Assembly (NCBI GenBank): GCA_000310025.1
Contig: FN648888.1
Span: 6,976 to 24,822 of the forward strand
Source of the DNA: Ectocarpus siliculosus
Lineage: Eukaryota; Sar; Phaeophyceae; Ectocarpales; Ectocarpaceae
Length of the DNA stretch: 17,847 nucleotides
Direction: 5' to 3'
Position numbers and translations under genes: made by a program. Positions 1 to 10,100 of the stretch are shown piece after piece. Below the pieces are notes generated by a model. That model made no database searches and was not told the origin of the DNA. It saw only the letters and a program-made list of their open reading frames with translations. Position 1 is the stretch's first letter, and every line of letters starts with the position of its first letter.

Positions 1-99
1 CAGCGGACCGGCGGCAGGCGGCGGGCGAGCGTCAGGGCGGCGTTGCGGGAACACTTCTTTTCCTCTTCATCGTGGGCGTAGTCGATCGCGCGCCTGGAT
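1..99 (-). CDS. Possible internal exon running off the left edge
   Basis: On the minus strand one frame is open from a candidate splice acceptor (AG at 101-100, preceded by TGC and a CTAAC branch-point-like motif) to the window edge, 32 codons. The other two frames meet stops. The predicted peptide is mixed polar and basic, with an acidic run (DEEEKK), one Cys and an Ala/Leu/Arg-rich end, and does not look like a repeat translation. The stretch is GC-rich, unlike the sequence to its right. The intron phase would be 2, because base 99 finishes a split codon. I do not recognise the protein. Thirty-two open codons in GC-rich DNA can arise by chance, so this is only a candidate exon of a gene lying mostly outside the window. 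Confidence 0.28.
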
Positions 100-377
100 C
101 TGCAGTTAGAATGGTCTACAAATCCTATCTTCGGGCGAAACTATCTGACGTGGGTTTTCGTCGGGCCCAGAACGACGCGTTGTTATATCGCGAGCTCGCG
201 TTAGTTCATTCTCGACGCCTGTGGATTGAATGGAGTGATTATTGCTGCTGACGCTACGGTCACCGGACGTCGACCAATCCCGAATATTTCTCTCTTTGGA
301 ACACTAGCGATGGTTTCTCTTTTTTTTTTTTTTTTATATATATATTTTCTTGGATTCGGTGAACCCCGGTTCGCCAT
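100..377. other. Non-coding spacer with poly(T) and TA run
   Basis: No gene is visible. The stretch contains a 16-base T run (320-335) followed by a short TA run (336-344), typical of eukaryotic non-coding DNA. If the edge exon at 1-99 is real, this is the 3' part of its upstream intron. Confidence 0.5.
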
Positions 378-1605
378 CGGCACGGGTGCTTCCACTCATT
401 GGCGCGTCCCGTGCTGATACGTGTTTTTTTTTTTTCGATGCGTTGGATACGGTGAACTCCACTTGCCAACAGCGCGGGTGCTTCCACTCATTGGCGCGTC
501 CCTCGCTGAAACTGACAACACATATGCAGCACGGGTGCTTCCACTCATTGGCGCGACCCGCACTGATGATACTTGTATGCAGCGCGGGTGCTTCCACTCA
601 TTGGCGCGTCCCTTGCTGAAACTGACAACACATATGAGCACGGGTGCTTCCACTCATTGGCGCGTCCCGTACTGATACGTGTATGACTTCGTTTTCGATG
701 CGTGGAGATCGGTTAATTCTACTCGCCCAACAGCACGGGTGCGCCCACTCATTGGCGCGTCCCGTACTGATACGTGTACGGCGTTTTTGTTCTTTCTTTT
801 TGAGATCGGTTAACTCTACTCGCCAACAGCACTCATTGGCGCGTCCCTTGCTGAAACTGACAACACATATGCAGCACGGGTGCTTCCACTCATTGGCGCG
901 TCCCGTACTGATACGTGTACGACTTCGTTTTCGATGCGTTGAATTCGGTTAACTCTACTCGCCAACAGCACGGGTGCGTCCACTCATTGGCGCGTCCCGT
1001 GCTAATACGTGTACGGCGTTTTGTTCTTTCTTTTTGAGATCGGTTAACTCTACTCGCCAACAGCACGAGTGCTTCCACTCGTTGGCGCGTCCCGTGCTGA
1101 GGCTGACATCACATATACAGCACGGGTGCTTCCACTCATTGGCGCGTCCCGTACTGATGCATGATTTGTGGTATTTTTCTACCGCTGCGTTGAATTCGGT
1201 TAACTCTACTCGCCAACAGCGCGGGTGCTTCCACTCATTGGCGCGTCCCGTGCTGATACATGTACGGCGTTTTGTTCTTTCTTTTTGAGATCGGTTAACT
1301 CTACTCACCAACCGCACGAGTGCTTCCACTCATTGGCGCGTCCCGTGCTGAGGCTGACATCACATATGCAGCACGGGTGCTTCCACTCATTGGCGCGTCC
1401 CGTACTGATGCATGATTTGTGGTATTTTTCTACCGCTGCGTTGAATTCGGTTAACTCTACTCGCCAACAGCGCGGGTGCTTCCACTCATTGGCGCATCCC
1501 GTGCTGATACATGTATGACTTCGTGTTTCGTTGCGTTGAGATCGGTTAACTTCCACTCGCCAACAGCACGGACGAGTGCTTCCACTATTGGCGCGTCCCG
1601 TGCTG
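378..1605. repeat. Hairpin satellite, 16 copies of a 39-bp inverted-repeat motif
   Basis: A motif of about 39 bp recurs at 378, 470, 527, 580, 637, 731, 827 (truncated), 872, 966, 1061, 1118, 1217, 1312, 1369, 1468 and 1564. Each intact copy has a 9-base left arm (CAGCACGGG or close), a 21-base loop and a right arm (CCCGTGCTG or close) that is the reverse complement, so each can fold into a stem-loop. The loop is the most conserved part and carries CATTGGCGCG. Arms vary: many copies have one mismatch, some keep pairing through G-T wobble, and the copy at 470 has a matched change in both arms. The copies sit in a few spacer types, including a T-rich one and one containing CGGTTAACTCTACTCGCCAA. 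All open frames here, on both strands, are translations of the repeat and are not genes. Confidence 0.93.
966..1467. repeat. Two 251-bp higher-order units of the hairpin satellite
   Basis: Three hairpins and their spacers form a block that recurs at exactly 251 bp: hairpins at 966, 1061 and 1118 match those at 1217, 1312 and 1369, and a third block starts at 1468 but stops after one hairpin. The two full blocks (966-1216 and 1217-1467) are near identical, far closer than neighbouring hairpins are to each other. This points to a recent block duplication, by unequal exchange or replication slippage. Confidence 0.9.
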
Positions 1606-3032
1606 GTGCGTGTCCTTGTTTTTTTTTTATTTTCATTGAGATCACTTCCGCATAGACAATCCTACGGCAGGTTGACGAGTTTTTGGCATGCATCAATTGC
1701 TGTCCGGGCGTTTTTGGTCGCTTAATCGTCGATGGACGTGACGTATTCTTATAGAAGGTTTGTGTCACGGCGGCAATAAATTTGACGTGATGCCCCTCGA
1801 GACCGTGATGCACTCACATGGACCGCTGCCTGACGTTCCTCGCGAGTTCGAACCTCGCGTGTCACATCCACCTCCCCCCCCTATTTTTTTCTCATCTTCT
1901 TTTTCCTTATGCATACAGCACGTAGTTCGCTGTCTCGTTTTTTTTTTCTCGTCTTCATTGTTTTTCAGTCTTTTTCTTTGAGTCTTTCTCTCGCATGCAT
2001 GTGTTTTTGCTTTTATCCGTTCCCGTGAATGCTGTTGAATGCACTTTCCGATTACGTATGCGGCCGCTTTGTATGCCATGGGACTTGTCGATACCATCAG
2101 TGGGGACTTGTCAATACCATCCGTGGAGACGATTGCTTACGTGAGTGGGCATATTATCGTCGATTCCTTCAGCTATATGCCCCTCTGTGCGCGGCACAGA
2201 CAAGATTGTACCGGCAAGTAGTCCCTAGTAAGCCGGGGGAAACAGAAAACAAGGCACCTGCCTCATGTGCATAATCGTGACAGCATCATGCCCTACTGCC
2301 GCGGGTCGATTGGTTATGTCCGATGCCGCAGGGTTCCTCCACCCCGTGCAGTACAATGGCTGCTATCAACCGCGACAAGTCAGCGTGCGACCATACAACA
2401 GGCCCCGCTCTTTCTTTTTGCCGTTGAATTTTTTCTTCAGAGAGAGTACGTCTGGTTGGGACGAACCGCATTTTTTTTTCTTCAGCGAGAGTACGTCTCG
2501 GTTGGGATGAACCGCATCCCATGTTTGGGAAGGGACCTATCTGAGCGGCGCGGCGAGCGAGACTGCGTTGGCTTGCCGCCGCTTATCTTACTGCACCCTC
2601 CCCCCTCGTGCTAAATGCACGCAGCGGTGAGGTCACAAGAGTAGCGGGACGCGAATAGGAACACGGCCGACACGATGGATGTTGGACACGAGTACACACC
2701 TTTATATGGAGAGTCGCGTGCTGGTCACTTCCCCAATGCTTGCGCCGTGTCCCGTCCCGCCCTTTTCTAAACTGCCGCCGCTACTGCGTTAGGCGGCTGC
2801 TGCTGTCCTTCCGTTGCTTCACGCGCTCTGTAGCTGTCACACGTTACCCGACTTTGCTACAGCCCCTGCGTGGACTCGATCACGGAATGACACCCCCAAC
2901 TATAGACTAATAATTCCAAACACCGTGACCCTGGGTTTCCGGTAGAAAATGAAGCCAAATTCTAATTCGACTGTTACAAAATAAACACCAGTTTATTCTA
3001 TCTGCTTCGACGAACAAACCTTCCTGTTGGGA
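1606..3032. other. Gene-free stretch with simple and short repeats
   Basis: I see no supportable gene. The stretch holds T-rich and CT-rich tracts (about 1618-1640 and 1870-1990), a 23-bp two-copy tandem (2080-2102 and 2103-2125, two differences), a two-copy 42-bp repeat (2429-2516), and a tRNA T-arm-like element at 1842-1858. Open frames here are short, overlap on both strands and show no recognisable domain. Confidence 0.6.
2429..2516. repeat. Two-copy 42-bp tandem repeat
   Basis: The copies at 2429-2470 and 2475-2516 share a T-rich start, TTCAG, GAGAGTACGTCT and GGTTGGGA, and end in GAACCGCA. They differ by a few substitutions and a one-base insertion. The linking T run is longer in the second copy. 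No function is suggested. Confidence 0.8.
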
Positions 3033-3981
3033 GAACGAGAGCAGGATCGGTTCTCCTCGCGTGCGCGACAAACCGTTTGACACATACGGAAAACTTCAAC
3101 TTTGGTTTCTGCCTGTCGCAGATTTGAAAGTTGCTGGTTTGTGGAACGAACGGAGGATCGGTGCTCTCGCGCATGGTGTTCGAAGCTTGCTCTCTCCCTC
3201 TCTGACTTTTGAACGGCCGGTTTGAAGAACTAGAGAGGGATCGGTGCTTCTTGAGTGCGCGACCAAACGTCGGAACACACCTGGATGCTCTCACATTGCT
3301 CTTTGCCCCTCCTCGCATAGAAAAATGCTTGTTTGCGGAACAAGGGCACGATCGGTGCTTGTTGCGAGCAGCACAAATCGTTTGACACATCATGGCTATT
3401 CGAACTTTGCTCTCGGCCTCTCCTGGATTTGAAAATCGCTGATGTGTGGAGAGAGAGAGAGATCGTTGTTTCCTGCGCGCGCGACCACAAGTGGGACACA
3501 CCATAGCTTTCGGAACTTTCTCTCCCTGTTCCTGATCGATGAAAGCTGTTTTGAAGAACGAGAGCAGGATCGGTGCTTCTTGCGCGCGCGACAAATGCTC
3601 CGAAACATCATGGCTGCCCGAATTTTGCTTCCATACTCTCCCCAACTGAAAAATGTTGGTTTCGAGAGCAATTAGAGGACGGTGCTACTTGCTCGCGCGA
3701 CAAAGCGTCGGACACATCAATCATGGCTGTTTGAACTATCCTCTTTCCTTCTCTGACTTGTGAAAGGCAGGTTTGGCAAACGAGAGAGGGATCGGTGCTT
3801 TTTGGGTGAGCGCTACAAGTCGTCGTGCCGGCGACAAATCGTCGGACACATCACGGCTGTTTGAACTATGCTCTCTTCCTCTCTGACTGGAGGATCTGGG
3901 CTCGTTCTGCAAGCACGACAAATTTGCTCAACACTCCTAGCTGTTTGATCCTCCCTCTCCCTTCCATTTCGAATACGACAA
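3033..3981. repeat. Divergent satellite array, period about 110 bp
   Basis: Roughly nine degenerate copies start near 3033, 3144, 3227, 3338, 3449, 3556, 3664, 3778 and 3900. Shared landmarks, in order, are GAACGAGAG, GATCGGTGCTTCTTG, a CGCGCGACAAA block, ACACATCATGGCT, a GAACTTTGCTCTC block and TTTGAAA...GCTGGTTTG. Spacing is mostly 108-121 bp; the second copy is shortened to 83 bp. A partial copy precedes 3033. Copies are much more diverged than those of the hairpin satellite, so this array is older. The Ser/Arg-rich open frames on the minus strand (longest 3645-2998) are produced by the repeat and their reading frame is not kept between copies, so I do not call them genes. The array starts about 560 bp past the stop codon of the minus-strand host gene. 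Confidence 0.85.
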
Positions 3982-4544
3982 GAAATACAAAGTATGAGAC
4001 CCCAATGAAAATAGCCCGGGTGGACTATAGTGCACGAAAAATGTATACTGAATTTGACTGAATAGTCTAGGTGACCAGGGAAACAAAAGCTAGCTAAACG
4101 ATGTAGCATCACCCACATCGGCATGAAACAGGCCACTCCATGCTGCCAGTCGGCGGGAAGGTAACACCAAGAGTATGTGATTGCCCCCGACATCAGAACC
4201 AACAGAATGAAAGGATGGCGCCTGCCAGCCCCTACCCTCAGGCATTGATCTTCGGGTGCAAACTACCGTACGGGCAACGAGCGAGCCAGACCAAGCCGCG
4301 AGAAAATAATCTACGCCCAGCAAAAAAAGGCCTACCAACGCATGACAAAGGCAGCTCGAACCGCGGCAACATCATACAGAGTGGTACATGGCAATACCTC
4401 CCTGCCAATCCCGTAAAGAACCAAGCTGCACGAGCACCATCGATCACGACGTGCGGTTGCAGCACATGTTTTAACGGCACCGCATGCCTCTTCAGTAGCA
4501 GCACAAAGTGAATAGCGATCCACCAAATATCTTGAAATAATCGG
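3982..4544. other. 3' flank of the cysteine-rich gene, no separate gene seen
   Basis: On the minus strand this follows the stop codon at 4547-4545 and should contain the 3' UTR and polyadenylation site. I see no canonical AATAAA on the minus strand close to the stop. Overlapping open frames on both strands (4140-4511 plus, 4654-4238 minus) have no recognisable features and are treated as chance. Confidence 0.45.
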
Positions 4545-4720
4545 CTACACGACGAAGCCGAAGGTGGCGACCAGGAGACCAGCCACGGTGGTAAATCCGA
4601 GGACGGTAGACACACCCCACGAGGAGGCAAGCCCCGCAGCCCCGTTGCAGTCACTGATGTCTACCAAGTTGTCTCCGCACTGGGGGATGAGTGCCTCAAA
4701 GAGTTCCTCAAAGATGCACT
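4545..4720 (-). CDS. Exon 2 (terminal) of secreted cysteine-rich protein, with GPI-anchor-like tail
   Basis: This terminal exon encodes residues 117-174 of the model. It begins right after a pyrimidine-rich tract ending in CAG (AG at 4722-4721) and starts with AG, the last two bases of a Glu codon (phase 1). It adds Cys118, Cys131 and Cys141, then a small-residue stretch (NGAAGLASSWG) and a hydrophobic C-terminus of about 20 residues directly before TAG (4547-4545). That layout fits a GPI-anchor signal; a single membrane span is the alternative. The frame is open upstream to 4856, but that part lacks cysteines and reads like intron. The acceptor phase matches the donor of exon 1 at 13205, and the join keeps the alternation of Cys and aromatic/Leu residues. 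Belonging to the same gene as exon 1 is inferred, not seen on a transcript. Confidence 0.65.
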
Positions 4721-4856
4721 CTGACGATGGGGGCAAAAGGACGAGGACATGATGGGTGGGAAAGGTGATTAAACCCACGGGCATTCTGTTGGTTTTATCT
4801 GCTTCTGAGAGCACGCATGGCAACCTTTCTAAGGTATCGGTTAACCGTTGGCACAA

Positions 4857-6555
4857 CAGTAGTAACGCGCCAGTGCACGGCCCATGATAGATATATTCTG
4901 GAACAACGGTTAATAAACAAACAGGTCATGTGTTCACGTGTTGCTCTCAGAAGTAGAACTACGTAGAACTGGCTACCCTAGCACGGAAGGGCATGGAGTG
5001 GAGGCCGCCTTGTAGAGACAAAAGCCGTCACCCGGAGGTCGTCGTTGACGGAATCATGAGACCGAGAATAGGGGGGCGTACATAGCTTGGGTAATGCTGT
5101 GTGTTGTGTGCTTTCGTCCCCATCTATTCTGGCGTCTGCCGTCAACTTTTCGGTGCACATTCTACTTCGGCGTATGCATTTTGCGACACCTTTCGATGTA
5201 CTACACGCGTCGGCGGGTGCTCTCTGTACAACTATGTAGACGTACCAGCCGGGGGCACACAGGAGGGGGTGAGAGTTAAGTTGTGTGCGCACAAAAGCAC
5301 GGTGTAACGTGTTGATCAGTTAAGCAGCTACTGTAGCGAATACATTCGGCCGTCTACCAAAGACCAAAAACACGCGTGCACGATGCACAGAAGCATCGAA
5401 GCAGAGATCACATCGAAAGACTTTTGAAAGCGCAGGTCGATTGTGGTAGAAGGTAGAGAAAAAGAGCGGAGAACAATACCTACCTGGGAAGCATGAAGAG
5501 CCAACATGAGAGGCATGGTACATTTTTGTTTTTGCGCACGAAATTTTTCGCGCGCAAATACCACCGGCCATAGACTACTATTGCTTACGCAGATCAAAAC
5601 TGCTAACTCGAACGAACCATGGGTAGCATGCCGAAATGATTTCTCGTAACGATGTTTGGATGCTCTAGGCGTTCGACCAAACGTCGATTTTGGAAATCCC
5701 CAAGCACATGTGTGTAAGGCTACCGCGTGGAAGTCAGGTAACCAAACGGCTTCAAATCCCCGTTCATTTCGATGTTTGTTTGTAAAGAACATCAATACTC
5801 TCGTCGGCCGGTTCAATCGTCAACTCGCCAAACATACCACCAAGATTCTGCACGACGGCTGCGAGCAGGATTTCGAGTCTCAATCCTCCTTTAACGAGGG
5901 TTTCAGAGTGCGAAAGTAGGCATGCGTTCCTCTTAGTGCGCACAAAATGGTGAGCTGAACTAATGTAGATCAAACGAAGTGTTAATTTTGTGTTCTAGTA
6001 GTAGCTCCAGCTTGTCTTCAAACATGACCACCTTTCTTTGTCCCCCCAAGACAAAACTATTAGCCCTCTACACGGCAAAAAAGCTTACACGTATGCATAC
6101 AAGGTTTTGGGCGCTTCGGGCCCCCGCTTCATTGAAGATATTCCAAGGCAACGATAAAGCGAATATTTCAGATGGATCCTACCAAAGGGGGGAGGAGTCT
6201 GAAATTGGTGTTTATCGGAGTTGATAGTGGGCATTTATATTATATGGCAAAGAGTATGTCTGCGTGCTTGCAGGAGAGGAGGCATGCGCGCCGAGATAAG
6301 GCAGCTGCTCGCTGGACATCCCGTTTGCGCCCGATCACGTTGAAGCATCAGCAGTGCTGGAGCACAGGCACTGCTAGACGTACGATTGGACAACACTGCC
6401 AGCTGCTGGTTTAGGACATTCTGTTCCGGGAGCTAGTGTTGTCGTCTTTTCCGACGGGGCGGAGACCACTACCGCTGGGCGGGAGGAGTCGCTACGTCGA
6501 GACTAGCGGAACATCGACTTCGCTTGGTACGTGCGACTGACTGCTGTGATGTTGC
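4857..6555. other. Intronic stretch, no gene recognised
   Basis: I see no domain, tandem repeat or RNA gene here. The longest open frame (5816-5328, minus, 162 codons) is rich in Phe, His, Cys and Arg, resembles nothing I know, and overlaps other frames of similar length, so it is treated as chance. A perfect 9-bp inverted repeat (GCTGTGATG at 6543-6551, CATCACAGC at 6571-6579) sits at the right end. Confidence 0.5.
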
Positions 6556-7152
6556 GTGTTATCCCAGCAGCATCACAGCGAGAGCTGGCTTTCACAGACA
6601 GCAGTTAGTGGACACAACGACAAATGTCGTTACTGTAGAAGGCACACGGGGGCCGAGGCCGTAAGGATTCACGTGCCAAATGTGAAGTTGGCGGGCGGGT
6701 GTGGGCATGCTGTATCGACGTTGTTGACTGCTGTTGGGCTTGTTCGGGAAGAGAGTCCGGAGACAGACGCAACCGGTTACTTGTGCGACTGCGGCGTGTG
6801 CGCTGGTGTGCATGCGATAGGCACCGAGACTCCCTCGATGCCGGTAGTTCGCTTACGCGGGATACCGGCCGAGTTTGCAACATGCGATAGCAGATATCAT
6901 CGAGCATGTCCGAAGCACCCGATCAATTCTGGTGTGCTGAGTGAAGGTCACATAGAGCGGTACGAGCGCGTGTTAGCGTTCCTATGTCTGCATACAGCAT
7001 ATATCTGTATATCTAACCGGAAATGTGGTTAGGTGGCCGCGGTGCGTGTGCTGGTGTACGCGGGAGAGGCGCCGCGGCCGGTTATGGGTGTCGCATTACA
7101 GGGCACCGTGCCGAAGGTGGAATACGGAGTGCTGCCTGATGTTATGATGTGA
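6556..7152 (+). pseudogene. Unrecognised open frame interrupted by one in-frame TAG
   Basis: Frame 1 is open from a GTG at 6556 to a TAG at 7030-7032, then stays open in the same frame for 39 more codons to the TGA at 7150-7152, about 197 sense codons in all. The first part is Cys/His-rich (CRYCRRH near the start, LCDCGVCAG in the middle, a C-x6-HRAC stretch later). The second part has a hydrophobic Val-rich start. There is no ATG at the beginning and I recognise no family. It could be a broken fragment of a mobile element, a relic gene, or a chance open frame in GC-rich DNA. It lies inside the inferred intron, on the strand opposite the host gene. Confidence 0.25.
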
Positions 7153-7190
7153 CAGCGGTCCCAATTTCAAACTTCAACGCATAGACTATA

Positions 7191-10100
7191 TGAGAATGAT
7201 GCGAAATAAACTCGACAGCATCGCAAACGCGTTGTTGTACTTTCCGGTCCATAGTGTCAGAGACTATGGTGTGATTGTGAGAAATACCGATCACGAGACG
7301 AGACACATCGTCTAGGGTGTTTGTCGGAGTGCGACAAGGGTGGTGGATTGGTGACACACAAAACTGCCGTCCAAACCCAGCGACAAACATACACAAAAAC
7401 AAATCTACTTTCGGCTGTCGTTGCTGCTGTCGTGTACACTTGATGGATGTTTTTGTTTTTTCCCACGAGGTTTTCCAGAAGTCAATGTGGACCGGATGAG
7501 AAGAGTGCGATGATTGATTGTCGAACATCATAGCGACTAATCGATGATGGGTCGTGGTTATCAGAAGCCGAAAGCAAGATGTATGGCATGTAGGTCACTG
7601 GTGCGAGTGCGGTCGGCATGCGGCCGTCATGACACATACTGAATCTTACATGGGCCGGTTGTGCACGCACGAATGTGGGTCGTCGTGCATGGAAAATCGG
7701 TGGAACGGCGAGATAAACAAAGCAAGTCAATAGATATGGAGCTGGTTACGCTGGAGCGCATGGTTGCCGGCTCACGGCCTATTGATGGTGGCGTCTCATC
7801 ATGTGATGAGTCGTAGTGATCAGGAGCCGAAAGCAAGATGTATGGCATGTAGGCGCTGGTGCGCCTGTGTAACGGCGTGCGGCCGTCATGACACATACTG
7901 AATCTTACATGGGCCGGTTGTGCACGCGCGACGGTGGATCGCCGTGCAGGGAATAATCGGTGGAACGGCACGATCAACGGAACAAGTCAATAGATATGGA
8001 GCTGGTTACGCTGGAGCGTATGGTTGCCGGCTCACGGCCTATTGATGGTAGACCAGGATGGCGGGTCATTGAAGATGATCCGTGGTGATCAGGAACCGCG
8101 CGCCAGGTGTATGGCATGTAGGTCGCTGGTGCGACTGCGAGACGATAAGCGGTCGTCATGACACATACCAAATGTTGCATGGGCCGGTTGTGCACGTCCA
8201 AATGTGGGTTGTAGTGCACGGGATAATCGGTAGAATAACATAATTCGGTGGAAAGAAACACAGCACACAAAACAACGTAAAACAGAATGCATACGTGAAC
8301 CATTCGACAGTCTACAATCGCGCATTTCGTGGGCCTATGCCCGGCGATGTCTAAGCACAATGGTCACATTGGGTGGTGCATGGTTTGCACCGGTGTGTGG
8401 ACATTGGGTGGTGCATGGTTCGCACCGGTGTGTGGATCAGGGGTGGCACTATGTACATGTGACAGTGGTGGGTGCCACAGATATGCATGCTTCGTTAGTC
8501 ATCCACGAGTGATGTACTGGTGTACATGGAGCTGCATACAATGATGCGAAAGGAAATCACCAGCATCGCAAAAGCGTTGTACTTTCCGATCCATATTGTC
8601 AGAGAAACTATGGTGTGGTTGTGATAAATCCCGATCACAAGACGAGACACATTATCTAGGGTGTTTGTCGGCGCGAGACAAGGGTGGTGGATTGGTGAAA
8701 AACCGCCGTCCAAACCCAGAGACAAACACAAATCTACTTTCGATTGTCGTTGCTGCTTGTCATGTCGTGTACATTTGATGGATGGTTTTTTTTTCCCCAC
8801 GAGGTTTTCCAGAAGTCAATGTGGACCGGATGAGAAGGGTGCGATGATTGATTGGTCGAATCATGATAGCCACTAATCGGGTGACGAGTCGTGGTTACCA
8901 GGAGCCGAAAGCAAGATGTATGGCATGAATGTCGCTGGTGCGACTACGAAACGGCATGCGGCCGTCATGACACATACTGAATCTTACATGGGCCGGTTGT
9001 GCACGCGCGACTGTGGGTCGTCGTGCATGAAATAATCGGTGGAACGGCAAGAAAAAAAAAAAAAAAGTCAATAGATATGGAGCTGGTTACGCTGGAGCGC
9101 ATGGCTGCCGGCTCACGGCCTATTGATGGTAGCGTCTCATCATGTGATGCGTCGTGGTTATCAGGAGCCGAAAGCAAGATGTATGGCATGTAGGTCGCTG
9201 GTGCGACTGCGGAACGGCGTGCGGCCGTCATGACACATACTGAATCTTACATGGGCCGGTTGTGCGCGCGCGACTGTGGGTCGTCGTGCATGAAATAATC
9301 GGTGGAGCGGCAAGATAAACAAAACAAGTCAATCGATATGGAGCTGGTTACGCTGGAGCGCATGGTTGCCGGCTCACGGCCTATTGATGGTAGACCAGGA
9401 TGGCGGGTCATTGGAGATGATCCGTGGTGGTCAGGAACCGCACGCCAGGTGTATGGCATGTAGGTCGCTGGTGCGACTGCGAGACGGTATGCGGTCATGA
9501 CACATACCAAATGTTGCATGGGCCGGTTGTGCACGCCCGAATGTGGGTTGTAGTGCACGGGATAATCGGTGGAACGACATAATTTGGTGGCAAGAAACAA
9601 TATATGTAGAGTTGGTTACGCTGGTGTATATGGTACCGGCTTACGGCCTCGCGTCTCCCTCACTTGTTGCGCATCGATGTGGTAAACCCAGACGCCTGTG
9701 TCGATGTTCCCAGTACAGGTTGGGAGGGAGACAGGGTTTGTTGTCTTTTCCTCTCATGCTTGTAGCAAGGAAAACCAACATGCGAGACTACGGGAGTGGA
9801 GAGAGACACGGGGAACCAACATGTATGCCGTCATATGATGAGACTACATACATGTGCCGCATGGGTGCGGGCGTCTTCTTATGGACACCTCAAAACAAGA
9901 ATTGCTGTCTATCGGTGTACACAGCTTCGCATCCCACTAGCCCGTGGCGCATCAAATAAATCGATAAATCCGTCGATGACGCTGGTATGGGTGGGAAGGA
10001 ATAGTCTCACATACGAGGGATGGGTATGCAAGAAACCATAGCTGGACGGAGCCAAAACACAAACGCGCTCGTGGAAAGTCGACACATGTACTGGTGTACA

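Noticed and set aside
378-1605. CRISPR array
   Set aside because: Regular short repeats with spacers were considered, but spacers themselves repeat, lengths vary widely, and the context is eukaryotic. It is a satellite.
2998-3645. Minus-strand open frame of 215 codons, Ser/Arg/Lys-rich
   Set aside because: It is a read-through of the 110-bp satellite. The period is not a constant multiple of three and the frame is not kept across copies.
4140-4511. Plus-strand open frame of 123 codons
   Set aside because: No domain, irregular composition, and lies where the 3' UTR of the minus-strand gene is expected.
4238-4654. Minus-strand open frame of 138 codons near exon 2
   Set aside because: It overlaps exon 2 in another frame and lacks the cysteine pattern and tail. 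Exon 2 has a matching splice phase and a clear C-terminus, so it is preferred.
5328-5816. Minus-strand open frame of 162 codons
   Set aside because: No recognisable domain or signal, no conserved pattern, and it competes with other frames of similar length in the same place. It also lies inside the inferred intron.
7627-9600. Several minus-strand frames with recurring peptides (for example RAQPAHVRFSMCHD)
   Set aside because: The recurring peptides are translations of the 260-bp satellite monomers and appear and vanish with indels in the repeat.
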